From assembly GCA_949841365.1 (NCBI GenBank), contig CATKZI010000008.1, positions 1 to 45,493 of the forward strand: 45,493 nt of DNA. The letters are read 5' to 3'. Below are positions 1-8,522 of the stretch, piece after piece. The notes beneath the pieces were generated by a model, which saw only the letters and a list, made by a program, of their open reading frames with translations, was not told the origin of the DNA and searched no databases. Made by a program: the position numbers and the translations under genes. The stretch is from an uncultured Candidatus Melainabacteria bacterium (GTDB lineage: Bacteria > Cyanobacteriota > Vampirovibrionia > Gastranaerophilales > Gastranaerophilaceae). Position 1 is the first letter of the stretch, and every line of letters begins with the position of its first letter.

Positions 1-64
1 AATCCCTGAAACTCAATAATAACTTGAAAATTATACAACACCTAGGTGTGAAAGTAGGCTTCGC

Positions 65-1528
65 TTACCCGAATGTTTTGAATGAAGATTCTGTATTTTT
101 TTCGATAACTTTTTGAACCGCATCCATTTCGGTAGATATAGCATCTTGTTCAGTATCCAACTGTTTCAAACGTAATTCAAGGTTTTTATCTTCAGATTGA
201 ATAATTTCGATTTTAGCGTTGATTTCTTGAATAGATTGATCATATTGATACTTATCATATTCATATTGGTTCATAGCATCATCATATTTGGCCTGATCGG
301 TAACAGTTTCTGTAGTAACCGCATAAGTTACTTGATCTTCTTCACCGGGTTTTAAGGTTACATTTATTAACCTTCCGGATGCATCTTGTTCAAATCTTGC
401 AGTAATACCTTTAACTTCTTCATTCTTTTTAGCAGAACCCATTTTGTAGCATACAATTGATGATAAGCTAGTATCAGTTTCGCTGTAAATAGCTTTGATT
501 AAATCTTCTCTTTTGTAGAATTGTGGTTCGTATTCCCCTGTTGTTGTATTTTTAATATATCTGACCATATAATTGGCTTTGCCATATTTTTCAGTTAATA
601 AAGCAATGTATTCTTTTTCTTCGTCAATTAGTTGTTGAAGTTGTGTATTTGATAAAGTTTTTAAGTATTCATCATTACCGATATATTTGTTAATACTTCC
701 GTCTGCATTATAAGTTATTTCAGAAATTTGTCCGAGTTTTCTTAATGTGTCAGCACCAACCATATAATTTGCCGATAAAGCATCTTGTAAATCATTTTCA
801 ACAATTGCATTTAATTGATTTCTAAGATTGTCTAAGGTTGCTTGTGAAACTGTACCTTTATATGCTTCTTTTGCATTATAAAGAAGATCAACTAATTTTT
901 GTGCAGCAGGTTTATCTTTAATTCTTTCTGCTATGCTTGCCATAGTTGCGGCATCACCACCATAAGGCGGATTAGGAGTTGTCCAGTAAATATCATTTTG
1001 TGTAATATTAAATGAATTACCATTAGTAGTAGTGTAACTTCCTTTACCAAGCATATGGTTAACAACGTGTATAAGATGATTAATTTGAGTTTTTTGGTTT
1101 TTATCATGAGATGTATCATTTAAATATGTATAACAACCGCCTGCTGTACCATATACAAAATCTTCATAAAGTTTATTACCTTCAGCATCATCACCCATTG
1201 TTGCAACGATGTGTGACATTTGAGATACAGGTGTAAAATCATCAGTCCAGCTTGAATTATAGCTGATAAGGTATTCACCGTTATTTCTAGCAATCATTGA
1301 TGTAATAGAGTTCATTAAAGAACCGTCTTGGAATGTATAAACGGTTTTAGTATAGTCTGCAACAGAGGGCGGAACAGGAACAGCCATACCTAACAGCTGA
1401 TTGTAGTAATTAGCTGTTGTATTGGACAAAGTTGTTCTTTGTTGGTTAATCTGCTGTCCTTCATATTCAACATTTGTTTTCCTTGCAGTAAGACCTAAAA
1501 ATCTTGCCTGCGAAGCTGCCATTCCCAT
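65..1528 (-). CDS. Hypothetical coiled-coil protein with MAASQARFL N-terminus
   Basis: This is a 487-aa protein that I cannot assign to a named family. It starts MGMAASQARFLGLTARK, followed by a Gln/Asn-rich helical stretch (residues about 20-45). The middle is mixed and Tyr/Asn/Thr-rich. The last 80 residues (from about 400) are strongly charged and heptad-like, so a coiled coil is likely. There is no signal peptide or obvious membrane segment. The ATG has an AGGGA ribosome site 7 nt upstream, which supports the chosen start. The N-terminal pattern (MG, small residues, AR, then E-Y-x-x-Q) loosely resembles that of the orphan protein at 22690-23256. Such N-termini recall structural or appendage proteins, but that is only an impression. 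It is a real gene by length and ribosome site; its function is unknown. Confidence 0.8.
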   Translation of the reverse strand: MGMAASQARFLGLTARKTNVEYEGQQINQQRTTLSNTTANYYNQLLGMAVPVPPSVADYTKTVYTFQDGSLMNSITSMIARNNGEYLISYNSSWTDDFTPVSQMSHIVATMGDDAEGNKLYEDFVYGTAGGCYTYLNDTSHDKNQKTQINHLIHVVNHMLGKGSYTTTNGNSFNITQNDIYWTTPNPPYGGDAATMASIAERIKDKPAAQKLVDLLYNAKEAYKGTVSQATLDNLRNQLNAIVENDLQDALSANYMVGADTLRKLGQISEITYNADGSINKYIGNDEYLKTLSNTQLQQLIDEEKEYIALLTEKYGKANYMVRYIKNTTTGEYEPQFYKREDLIKAIYSETDTSLSSIVCYKMGSAKKNEEVKGITARFEQDASGRLINVTLKPGEEDQVTYAVTTETVTDQAKYDDAMNQYEYDKYQYDQSIQEINAKIEIIQSEDKNLELRLKQLDTEQDAISTEMDAVQKVIEKNTESSFKTFG

Positions 1529-1587
1529 GGTAGTTTCCCTTATGTTGTTTCCTTAATTAATATATCGGCACAATATAATGGAAAACT

Positions 1588-2610
1588 TTAATTTCTTGTT
1601 AAGTTTTGTAAAGCTCCGGCAAGTTTTTTAATTTTTTTATCATCAGTTCCAAGACCGCAAAGGAGCATTGTTGAAATTTCGTTAGTTTTTTCATCTTCTA
1701 TGTTAAAATCATTAAATAGTTTTTCTGATAATTTGTAACCTGATAAACCATCTTTTTTTATTAAAATTTTTGTAATATCATCACCACCAAAGTTAAAATT
1801 TACTGTACGCAGCTCCTCTAAATTTGAAATCAGTTCGGCAATTTTTTTGCGTCCTTTTTTTGAGTTTAGGTAATTTATATTTGCTTCAATAGAAGCTAAA
1901 AGCGGATATGATGGTGATGTTGTATTAATCATTGATAATGCTTTTGATGCATCTAAATCGCAGTTAACATGTAAAAGTGCTGTAGGATTAAGTCCGCCTG
2001 CTGTTTTGTGAAGTGATTGTATTGTAAAATCAGCAATATTAACTGCACTTTGCGGTAATTTATCAGAGAACGGATAAAGTGCTCCATGCGCTTCATCAAC
2101 AATTAAATATGTATTTTTACAAGCCTGTTTTAGTGCTTTAATATCAGATACTATACCTTCATAAGTTGGAGAAGTTACAATAACAGCTTTTATACCGTCA
2201 AGATTGAGCAGGTCAGGTGTAGTTTTGTCAGGCACACCCCATTCTTTAATAACCGGTAAATCGTAAAAAACGGGTTCGCATCCTGCAAGTTTAACTGCGT
2301 TTAGGTGTGAGGGGTGAGAGTTTCTCCATATCAAGACTTTATCACCTTTGTTTGTGCAGGTTAAAACTGAGGCTATTACACCGCTTGTAGAGCCGTTAGT
2401 TAAAAAGTGAGTATATTTTGTTCCATAAATCATTGATGCACGTTTCTCAGCTTCTGAGAGGGCTGTCTGCGGATCGTGAGCATCAGTTTCAGAAATATCA
2501 TATTTATAAAAATTTCTGAGTTTATTGAATATAAAAAACTTCTGTCCATGAGATGGTGTCGTGAACAGAGTTTTTCGATTTTGTTTTCTTAGTAAAGCTA
2601 ACAGGCTCAT
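1588..2610 (-). CDS. PLP-dependent Orn/Lys/Arg decarboxylase-family protein (short form)
   Basis: This 340-aa fold-type I PLP enzyme resembles the group of short Orn/Lys/Arg decarboxylases. Visible motifs are TTPSHG near the N-terminus, NGSTSG (phosphate-binding region), SPTYEG, VDEAHGA (PLP aspartate) and SLHKT (Schiff-base lysine). Full-length relatives are about 450-490 aa; here the C-terminal domain is reduced to about 100 residues. Substrate cannot be fixed: arginine, lysine or ornithine decarboxylation for polyamine synthesis is the family role. The upstream PilZ gene's stop overlaps the start (GTGATGA). The ATG at 2610 is preferred over the GTG one codon earlier, and either implies translational coupling. 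It ends 59 nt upstream of the next gene's start on the same strand. Confidence 0.8.
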   Translation of the reverse strand: MSLLALLRKQNRKTLFTTPSHGQKFFIFNKLRNFYKYDISETDAHDPQTALSEAEKRASMIYGTKYTHFLTNGSTSGVIASVLTCTNKGDKVLIWRNSHPSHLNAVKLAGCEPVFYDLPVIKEWGVPDKTTPDLLNLDGIKAVIVTSPTYEGIVSDIKALKQACKNTYLIVDEAHGALYPFSDKLPQSAVNIADFTIQSLHKTAGGLNPTALLHVNCDLDASKALSMINTTSPSYPLLASIEANINYLNSKKGRKKIAELISNLEELRTVNFNFGGDDITKILIKKDGLSGYKLSEKLFNDFNIEDEKTNEISTMLLCGLGTDDKKIKKLAGALQNLTRN

Positions 2611-3200
2611 CACTTATTTCTGATTTCTATACTTCTTTTTGCACAATATTGAGTTAAAGTCATTTTATCTTTACCGTTATGGTATTCAAATCTGCCGGAT
2701 AAAATATACCCGCCCTGTTCAACTTTTTCAATTCTTATCGGTGAAAAAATACATTCTACTGATTGTTTTTCAGATAAAGGCAATGTTACTTTAAAAGTAT
2801 TTTCAATGTTTACATTTTCATTAGTTTTGAATTTCATACCGCCTGCTGAGATATCAAGTGTTGAAATTTTATGGCTTCCGCCTTCAAATGATAAATCAAG
2901 CTCATGTACAAATTTAATACGAGTATATTGACGTCTTTGTAAGAATCTGTGTTTAGCAGGATTTGCAATTTTTAAAATTTTACCGTCAATTGTTTCAGCA
3001 AAAGAGTCAAAATATAAAGTTCCATGATTTGTTTGAGTATAAAATTCACAGTAATTGTGACGCATAATTCCGTCAGGATTATGCTCAAGTTCAATTGTAA
3101 AATATCTTGGCTCAACATCAATTATTCTACCTTTGTTAGCACATTTAAAATCTGCAGGTACAATTGTAATTTGTCTATCTTTTTCTATAAGTTCTCTCAT
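2610..3200 (-). CDS. PilZ-domain protein, probable c-di-GMP effector
   Basis: The protein has 196 aa. The C-terminal half carries the PilZ signature: RRQYTR (the RxxxR c-di-GMP-binding arginines) followed about 30 residues later by DISAGGMKF (D/N-x-S-x-x-G). The N-terminal half is a beta-rich region, as in YcgR-type two-domain effectors. It therefore probably senses cyclic di-GMP and alters motility, pili or surface polysaccharide; the exact output is unknown. The start is set at the ATG preceded by GTGAGGATAATT, a good ribosome site; an earlier in-frame start exists but has no such site. The stop overlaps the PLP enzyme start, so the two form an operon. Confidence 0.85.
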   Translation of the reverse strand: MRELIEKDRQITIVPADFKCANKGRIIDVEPRYFTIELEHNPDGIMRHNYCEFYTQTNHGTLYFDSFAETIDGKILKIANPAKHRFLQRRQYTRIKFVHELDLSFEGGSHKISTLDISAGGMKFKTNENVNIENTFKVTLPLSEKQSVECIFSPIRIEKVEQGGYILSGRFEYHNGKDKMTLTQYCAKRSIEIRNK

Positions 3201-3301
3201 AATTATCCTCACTTTAAATTTATTGTACAATATTTATTGCTTTTTGTCGATATGTTAAGAATATATTTCAAATTAGCTTATTCTATGATAGTGTAAAAAG
3301 C

Positions 3302-4405
3302 ATGGAAGCAATTTCAGAAAAATCTAAGCGCAGTTCAAATATCGAATTATTAAGAATAATTGCAATGTATATAATCGTATTGCATCATTGTACTGTACAT
3401 GGTGTATTTTCTTATTGGCACAATAATACTTCGCTTGTTCAACATATAAATAATTTTTTGTGCACTTTTCTTGCATCAGGTGGAAAAATCGGTGTGACTA
3501 TTTTTGTTTTGATTTCAGGATATTTTCTATGTATGCAAGATTTTAAACTCACAAGATTTTTTAAGGTATATTTAAATACTTTATTTTATTCAATACTATT
3601 TTTGATGTTAAGTTTGCTTATCGGAACTCATCATATCGGGTGGGAGGCACTTAAGGCTTCTTTTTTGCCATTCACTTGTAAGGCATACTGGTTTATTTCA
3701 GCATATTTGCTTTTGTATATTTTTTCGCCGCTGCTTAATACTATATTAAAGCACATTAAGCCAGGAAAGATTAAATTATATTTGATTTTAGCTTCTGTAT
3801 TTTGGATATTTTTACCGTTGATAACAAATATTAAATTATTTTATTCGATACTATTGTACTTTTTTTATCTGTATATTTTGGGCGGTGCAATTAGATTTGG
3901 ATATATTAATCTAAAGCATAAGTATTTTAAATATATTACTTTGGCTGCAGTGATTTATTTAATAGTTAATATTATCTTGTATCTTAATCATGATTATGTG
4001 AATTTGTGGAAATGCTTTAAATATATGGAATTAGACACTATTTATACCTTAGCTGTTTCATTGTGGATATTTAACTGCTTTTTAAACCTTGATTTAAAAC
4101 ACAATAAATTTATAAACTATATTTCTGCTTCTACATTTGGAGTCTATTTAATCCATGAAAATAACTTTGTACGTCCTTATTTGTGGCATAAACTACTGCA
4201 TATTCATACAATGATGAATGATAAATTATTTTGTATAGAAGTTATAGTTATTTCAATTTTTGTATTTGTAGGCTGTGTTGCTTTTGATAAAATATTTTCC
4301 AAATTTACAACACCATTAATTACTAAAATAATTGATTATATTAATTCTAAAAAAAAGCTCCCCTTATATAATGAGGAGCAAATACTGAGCAATCAGAAGA
4401 GTTGA
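3302..4405 (+). CDS. Acyltransferase family 3 membrane protein
   Basis: This 367-aa integral membrane protein has about ten hydrophobic segments. It opens with the hallmark of acyltransferase family 3 (OafA/NodX-like), NIELLRIIAMYIIVLHH, containing the R and the H that matter for O-acyl transfer from acyl-CoA to sugars. The likely role is O-acetylation of a surface polysaccharide. A TATGAT -10-like box lies 12 nt before the ATG and there is no clear ribosome site. The gene is divergent from the PilZ operon. Its 3' end overlaps an inverted repeat that reads as a terminator for the opposite strand. A second, bidirectional terminator follows downstream. Confidence 0.85.
   Translation: MEAISEKSKRSSNIELLRIIAMYIIVLHHCTVHGVFSYWHNNTSLVQHINNFLCTFLASGGKIGVTIFVLISGYFLCMQDFKLTRFFKVYLNTLFYSILFLMLSLLIGTHHIGWEALKASFLPFTCKAYWFISAYLLLYIFSPLLNTILKHIKPGKIKLYLILASVFWIFLPLITNIKLFYSILLYFFYLYILGGAIRFGYINLKHKYFKYITLAAVIYLIVNIILYLNHDYVNLWKCFKYMELDTIYTLAVSLWIFNCFLNLDLKHNKFINYISASTFGVYLIHENNFVRPYLWHKLLHIHTMMNDKLFCIEVIVISIFVFVGCVAFDKIFSKFTTPLITKIIDYINSKKKLPLYNEEQILSNQKS
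4349..4378 (-). terminator. Minus-strand terminator inside the acyltransferase 3' end
   Basis: Read on the minus strand, GCTCC and GGAGC arms are separated by an AT loop and followed by a run of eight T. It could stop transcription arriving from secY, although it lies within the coding end of the convergent acyltransferase gene. Confidence 0.6.
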
Positions 4406-4473
4406 GGATTTACATTTATATAATACGGTTTTTATCAAGCTTAATCATTCAACTAAATACCTAAAATTTGCAT

Positions 4474-4512
4474 AAAAAAATAACCCCTAAGTATATTAGA
4501 GGTTATTTTTTT
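4474..4512. terminator. Bidirectional terminator between acyltransferase and secY
   Basis: A near-perfect inverted repeat (AAATAACC...GGTTATTT with a CCTAA/TTAGA inner part) is flanked by A7 on one side and T7 on the other. It can terminate both convergent transcripts. Confidence 0.8.
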
Positions 4513-4613
4513 AAAGTTTTTCCAAAACCCAATTGGTCGGGTGGAGCGGCTACGCCTTTTGTACCAAAAGCTTGAAGGCTTATTCAATGTCTTATATGGC
4601 TACGTGCGTAGCA

Positions 4614-5951
4614 CTATTCTTTTAAGAATGATTCATAATTTCTTGCCAGCAAGTGTGTTCTAACCTGATTGATTAAATCAAGTGCGACACCGACCATGAT
4701 GATTAATGAAGTAGCACCGATACCCTGCATAGTTTTGATATTAGTAACATAACTTGCAAGTGACGGAACTAAAGCAATAATACCAAGTCCCATTGCTCCG
4801 ATAAATGTTGTTTTTGTCAAAATTTTATCAAGAGCTTCTGCTGTAGGTTTACCGGGTTTTATCCCCGGAATTGATGAACCGTATTTTTTCAGGTTATCAG
4901 CAATATCTTTTGGCTGCATATTCGGCATAATTGATGCATAAAAGAAAGTTAATGCAACAATTAATAAGAAATACAACACGTAATATGTTATACCGTCAGG
5001 ACTTAAAAATTGAGTCATGTGTACAACCATTGCCTTAACAGCTTCGCTTTTGAAATTAGCTTGTCCTACCAAACTCAAAACGGTTGACGGGAACAAAAGA
5101 ATTGCAATCGCAAAGATAATAGGCATTACACCGCCCGGATTTAGCTTAAACGGAATAAACGAATTCATACCGCCGTAAACTTTGTTTCCAACCTGTCTTT
5201 TAGGGTTAACAATAATAACTTTTCTAACAGCTTCCTGCATTACAACGATGAAAATCATTGCCGCAAAGAAAATTAAAAGCAATACTGCCAAACCTAATTG
5301 CATCATAGAATTATTTGCAACAATCTGTGCAGTTCTTGATGCATAAATTGGAATTCCGGATAAAATACCGATAAAGATGATTAAAGAACCGCCGTTACCG
5401 ATACCTTTTTCGGTGATAAGCTCTGAGATCCACATAACAAGTACAGAACCCGATGTTAATACAACAATAGAACTTATAAAGAACATTACGGGATTAACAT
5501 TAGGTAATACCGCACCAGGTAAGTGGTGTAAGTATAACATAAAGATTAATGACTGAAACACAGCTAGCACAACAGTAAAAATACGTGTGTACTGTGATAG
5601 TTTTCGTCTGCCTGCTTCACCTTCTTCTTTCTGCAATTTTTCCAATGAAGGAATAACAACAGAAACAAGCTGAATGATGATTGATGAAGTAATGTAAGGT
5701 CCGATACCTAATGCAAAGATAGATACCTTACCCAATGCACCGCCAGAGAACAGGTCTAAGAAACCTATAATATTGTTTCCTTGAGCAATGTTGCTAAAAA
5801 TTTGGTTGTTAATACCGAATAACGGCATTTGTACACCAAATCTGAATGCTGCTATCATCAAAAAAGTAAATATAATTTTCTGTTTCAAGCCTGAAGCATT
5901 CCACATTGACATTAAATCATCAGTTGTCGGCATTCTCATATTCGGTGCCAT
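4614..5951 (-). CDS. secY: Preprotein translocase subunit SecY
   Basis: SecY (445 aa) is the central channel of the Sec translocon in the cytoplasmic membrane. The N-terminal segment has IIFTFLMIAAFRFG, the plug region GGALGKVSIFALGIGPYITSS is clear, and the GEAGRRKLSQYTR loop and the late PGIKPGKPT loop are present. About ten membrane segments and the family's usual length support a complete protein. The start codon shares one base with the rplO stop (TAATG), as expected for translational coupling in the spc operon. Unlike the usual layout, adk, map or infA do not follow; transcription meets terminators and a convergent acyltransferase gene instead. Confidence 0.97.
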   Translation of the reverse strand: MAPNMRMPTTDDLMSMWNASGLKQKIIFTFLMIAAFRFGVQMPLFGINNQIFSNIAQGNNIIGFLDLFSGGALGKVSIFALGIGPYITSSIIIQLVSVVIPSLEKLQKEEGEAGRRKLSQYTRIFTVVLAVFQSLIFMLYLHHLPGAVLPNVNPVMFFISSIVVLTSGSVLVMWISELITEKGIGNGGSLIIFIGILSGIPIYASRTAQIVANNSMMQLGLAVLLLIFFAAMIFIVVMQEAVRKVIIVNPKRQVGNKVYGGMNSFIPFKLNPGGVMPIIFAIAILLFPSTVLSLVGQANFKSEAVKAMVVHMTQFLSPDGITYYVLYFLLIVALTFFYASIMPNMQPKDIADNLKKYGSSIPGIKPGKPTAEALDKILTKTTFIGAMGLGIIALVPSLASYVTNIKTMQGIGATSLIIMVGVALDLINQVRTHLLARNYESFLKE

Positions 5952-6397
5952 TATACTAACTCAACCTTTCCGCCTGCTTTTTCAATTTTTTCTTTAGCTG
6001 ATGGTGTAACATAAGATGCTTTAACAGTAACAGCTTCTTTTAATTCGCCGTTGCCTAAAACTCTTAAACCAACGCAAGAAGGATGAACTCTGCCTGCTTC
6101 TTTTAAGCATTCAAGGCAAACTTCTTTCAAACCGTATTGAGCAATTCTGCCAACGTTGATTTCAGCGTAGTTTAATTGGTTAATAATTTTGAAGCCTTTT
6201 AATTTAGGCATTTGTCTGTAACCTGGCATTTGTCCGCCTTCAAAACCTCTTTTAGAAGAGTTTCCTGAACGTTGACCTTCACCGTTGTGACCGCGGCAAG
6301 ATGTTTTACCGTGTCCTGATGAACGTCCTCTGCCTACTCTTTTTGATTTATGTGTTGAACCTTCTGCAGGTCTTAAATCTTCTAATGTAATTGTCAT
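5951..6397 (-). CDS. rplO: 50S ribosomal protein L15 (uL15)
   Basis: L15 has 148 aa. It begins with the Gly/Arg-rich tail that penetrates the 23S rRNA core (KRVGRGRSSGHGKTSCRGHNG), followed by GFEGGQMP and the globular C-terminal domain ending EKAGGKVELV. It is positioned between rpmD and secY as in most bacterial spc operons. A clear AGGAAA ribosome site precedes the ATG, and the stop overlaps the secY start by one base. Confidence 0.97.
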   Translation of the reverse strand: MTITLEDLRPAEGSTHKSKRVGRGRSSGHGKTSCRGHNGEGQRSGNSSKRGFEGGQMPGYRQMPKLKGFKIINQLNYAEINVGRIAQYGLKEVCLECLKEAGRVHPSCVGLRVLGNGELKEAVTVKASYVTPSAKEKIEKAGGKVELV

Positions 6398-6454
6398 TTT
6401 TTCATTTTCCTTTCTAATATTACTCGCTTTCGCTTACGCAATTTGCTGAGCTAA

Positions 6455-6646
6455 CTACTCAACGATTTGTACTAAATGAGGTACTTTGTTAACCATACCT
6501 AAGATAGTAGCGCTGTTGTAGTGTTCTACAACTTGATCTTGTTTAGATAAACCTAAACCTGCAACAACTTTGCGTTGTTTTTCAGAAGCACCTATAAGGC
6601 TTCTTACAAGTTTAATTTTTATTTGTTTTAATTCAGTTTTTGCCAT
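6455..6646 (-). CDS. rpmD: 50S ribosomal protein L30 (uL30)
   Basis: L30 has 63 aa, the usual length. The sequence ELKQIKIKLVRSLIGASEKQRKVV with GLSKQDQVVEH and the C-terminal MVNKVPHLVQIVE fits the family. It sits between rpsE and rplO on the same strand with short spacers, and AAGGAAA lies before the start. Confidence 0.96.
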   Translation of the reverse strand: MAKTELKQIKIKLVRSLIGASEKQRKVVAGLGLSKQDQVVEHYNSATILGMVNKVPHLVQIVE

Positions 6647-6691
6647 TTTTATTTTCCTTTTTAATTTTATTCAATACAATAACCCGACTGA

Positions 6692-7321
6692 TTAATTCAA
6701 TAATTCAGCCATAGTCAAACCGCGTTTTTCGGCAACTTCTTTGAACGGAGTCAAAGCTTTTAATGCTTCTAAAGTTGCGTTAGCTGCGTTAAGAGGAGCC
6801 TTTGAACCTAATGATTTAGCAAGGATATTTTCAATACCTGCAAGTTCAAGAACTAATCTTACAGCACCGCCAGCGATGATACCTGTACCTTGAGAAGCAG
6901 GTCTTAACATTACTGAACCAGCACCAGAACGTCCTGTAATCGGGTGTGGAATAGTTGTTTTGAAAATAGGTACTGTGATAAGATTTTTTCTTCCGTCAGC
7001 AATAGCTTTTTGAATAGCAATGATAACTTCAGCAGCTTTAGCACATCCAACGCCAACTTGACCTTTTTTGTTACCAACGATAACGATAGCACGGAAGCTT
7101 AATTTTTTACCGCCTTTAACAACTTTTGTTACACGGCTGATTTGAACAACACGTTCAATCCATTCTGATTGAGGTTTTTCTTCAGTTGTTTCAATTTTTT
7201 GTTTTCTGCCGCGTCCTCTTTTACGTGGTTTTTCTTCAGTTGTTTCTTCTGTAGCAACAACTTCTGCTGTTTCAACTGTTGCTTCTTCAACAACGATTTC
7301 TTCTTTGTTTTCTAAATCCAT
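6692..7321 (-). CDS. rpsE: 30S ribosomal protein S5 (uS5) with acidic N-terminal extension
   Basis: S5 has 209 aa. The conserved core starts near residue 53 ([24 protein letters not shown]) and includes [10 protein letters not shown] and the [13 protein letters not shown] loop involved in decoding fidelity. An unusual extension of about 50 residues precedes it: first Glu/Val/Thr-rich and acidic, then a basic [10 protein letters not shown] patch. This explains the length over the normal 165 or so. A GAAAGGT ribosome site precedes the ATG. It is the first gene of this transcript: rplR and rplF are not upstream. A prepilin gene lies there instead, 155 nt away. Confidence 0.96.
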   Translation of the reverse strand: MDLENKEEIVVEEATVETAEVVATEETTEEKPRKRGRGRKQKIETTEEKPQSEWIERVVQISRVTKVVKGGKKLSFRAIVIVGNKKGQVGVGCAKAAEVIIAIQKAIADGRKNLITVPIFKTTIPHPITGRSGAGSVMLRPASQGTGIIAGGAVRLVLELAGIENILAKSLGSKAPLNAANATLEALKALTPFKEVAEKRGLTMAELLN

Positions 7322-7476
7322 TGATTTTTACCTTTCATTTTAGTGTTAAATTCAATATAAAAACGAATACGTCAAAAGCAGTCAATTAAGACATATGACA
7401 AAATATTCGTGAGTAACTTTTCTGACAAGAAATATTATTACAGAAAAAATAATAAATTGCAAGAGGATAAAATTAT

Positions 7477-8199
7477 TTAATAGTTCATTTTACCTTCGGT
7501 TATAATTCTATAGGCGCAAGATATTCCATATCCCCCAATATCGGAAGCTTTAGGATCACAATCATTGTTATAGTATAATGTCCCGTCACTTACACCCGGT
7601 ACACTTTCAGTTACTGATAATTTACCATCATCAGATAGCCAAACTACAAATACATCTCTGCCCATCTGGTTTGGTTTCTCTAAACCATTCACATCGATAC
7701 AAAAAATAGTTTTAGAATAGTTATAAACATTTAATGAATAATCAATACCACGTACCCTGAAATAAATAATAGTACCATCATTTAAGTGCAGTATATAAGA
7801 ATTCATAACATTAAAGTAATACCAATAATTATTAGAGTTGCCATTAAGCATTTTATATGGTTTGTATGATTCATATACTGAACTATAGTACTTATACGGC
7901 TTATCTGGTGCAAAATAGTCGTCTATGGTATTTAAATGTTGTGCAAACAATTTTCCGAGATAAACACAATTTTCTATAGAACCGTTACCGCAATGCTGAT
8001 AATCCTTAAATGAAAATCCTGTTTCAGATTCAATAGACATTTTTGCCTGTTGAAGTGCCGAGTATGTTTTTTTGAATTTTTCTGCAAACCCCTGATTTTT
8101 TATGTTAGTTATCATTGACGGTATAGTTAATGCGGCTACTACAGCGATAATTCCTAAAGTTATAAGAATTTCTGCTAAAGTGAAAGCGAAATTTTTCAT
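7477..8199 (-). CDS. Type IV prepilin-like protein
   Basis: The protein has 240 aa. It starts MKNFAFTLAEILITLGII, a class III prepilin leader: a short basic leader, cleavage just before FTLAE, and then a hydrophobic N-terminal helix with Glu at +5. The C-terminal part is Tyr/Asn-rich with Cys pairs and ends in a GGYGISCAYRI motif that resembles the GFSCAYKAL end of the second prepilin at 12935-13683. It is probably an exported minor pilin or pseudopilin processed by a prepilin peptidase outside the window. A GAGGGAGATT ribosome site precedes the ATG. It is divergent from an XRE regulator, which may control it (inference). Confidence 0.88.
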   Translation of the reverse strand: MKNFAFTLAEILITLGIIAVVAALTIPSMITNIKNQGFAEKFKKTYSALQQAKMSIESETGFSFKDYQHCGNGSIENCVYLGKLFAQHLNTIDDYFAPDKPYKYYSSVYESYKPYKMLNGNSNNYWYYFNVMNSYILHLNDGTIIYFRVRGIDYSLNVYNYSKTIFCIDVNGLEKPNQMGRDVFVVWLSDDGKLSVTESVPGVSDGTLYYNNDCDPKASDIGGYGISCAYRIITEGKMNY

Positions 8200-8288
8200 G
8201 CCATAATCTCCCTCAATATTTGGTATTATGGCATATAATCTTCAAAATAGCAATATTTTTATTCTGATTATTTGATATACCATAATTT

Positions 8289-8513
8289 ATGGGCAAAAAA
8301 ATGGATAAAGTTTTTCATAAAAAATTTGGTCAGCGCGTAAGATTTTTACGTAAAGAACGGGGTATGACACAAGAGCAGTTAAGTTTTGAGATTGAAGCTG
8401 ATAATTCATATATTGCAAATATTGAAAACGCCCATAGAGATATACCGCTTTCACGCATCAGATTAATTGCAAAAGCTCTTAATATTGAACCTTATGAGTT
8501 GTTAAAATTTTAA
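8289..8513 (+). CDS. XRE-family HTH regulator
   Basis: A 74-aa single-domain Cro/C1-type regulator. The helix-turn-helix is clear: RFLRKERGMTQEQLSFEIEADNSYIANIENAHRDIPLSRIRLIAKALNI, split over four helices. No sensor domain is attached. There is no ribosome site, but TATACC lies 7 nt before the ATG at 8289, compatible with a leaderless start; an internal ATG at 8301 is the alternative. It is divergent from the prepilin gene with a short shared promoter region, so autoregulation or prepilin control is plausible. Confidence 0.85.
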   Translation: MGKKMDKVFHKKFGQRVRFLRKERGMTQEQLSFEIEADNSYIANIENAHRDIPLSRIRLIAKALNIEPYELLKF

Positions 8514-8522
8514 ATACTTTTA

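Noticed and set aside
1-64. Short palindrome CACCTAGGTG and GTAGGC/GCTTAC arms at the left edge
   Set aside because: Too short and without a T-run; may be part of a terminator cut by the window edge.
2270-2285. GGGTTCGCATCC resembling a tRNA T-loop
   Set aside because: It lies in the PLP enzyme coding sequence and no cloverleaf can be drawn. I found no tRNA in the window.
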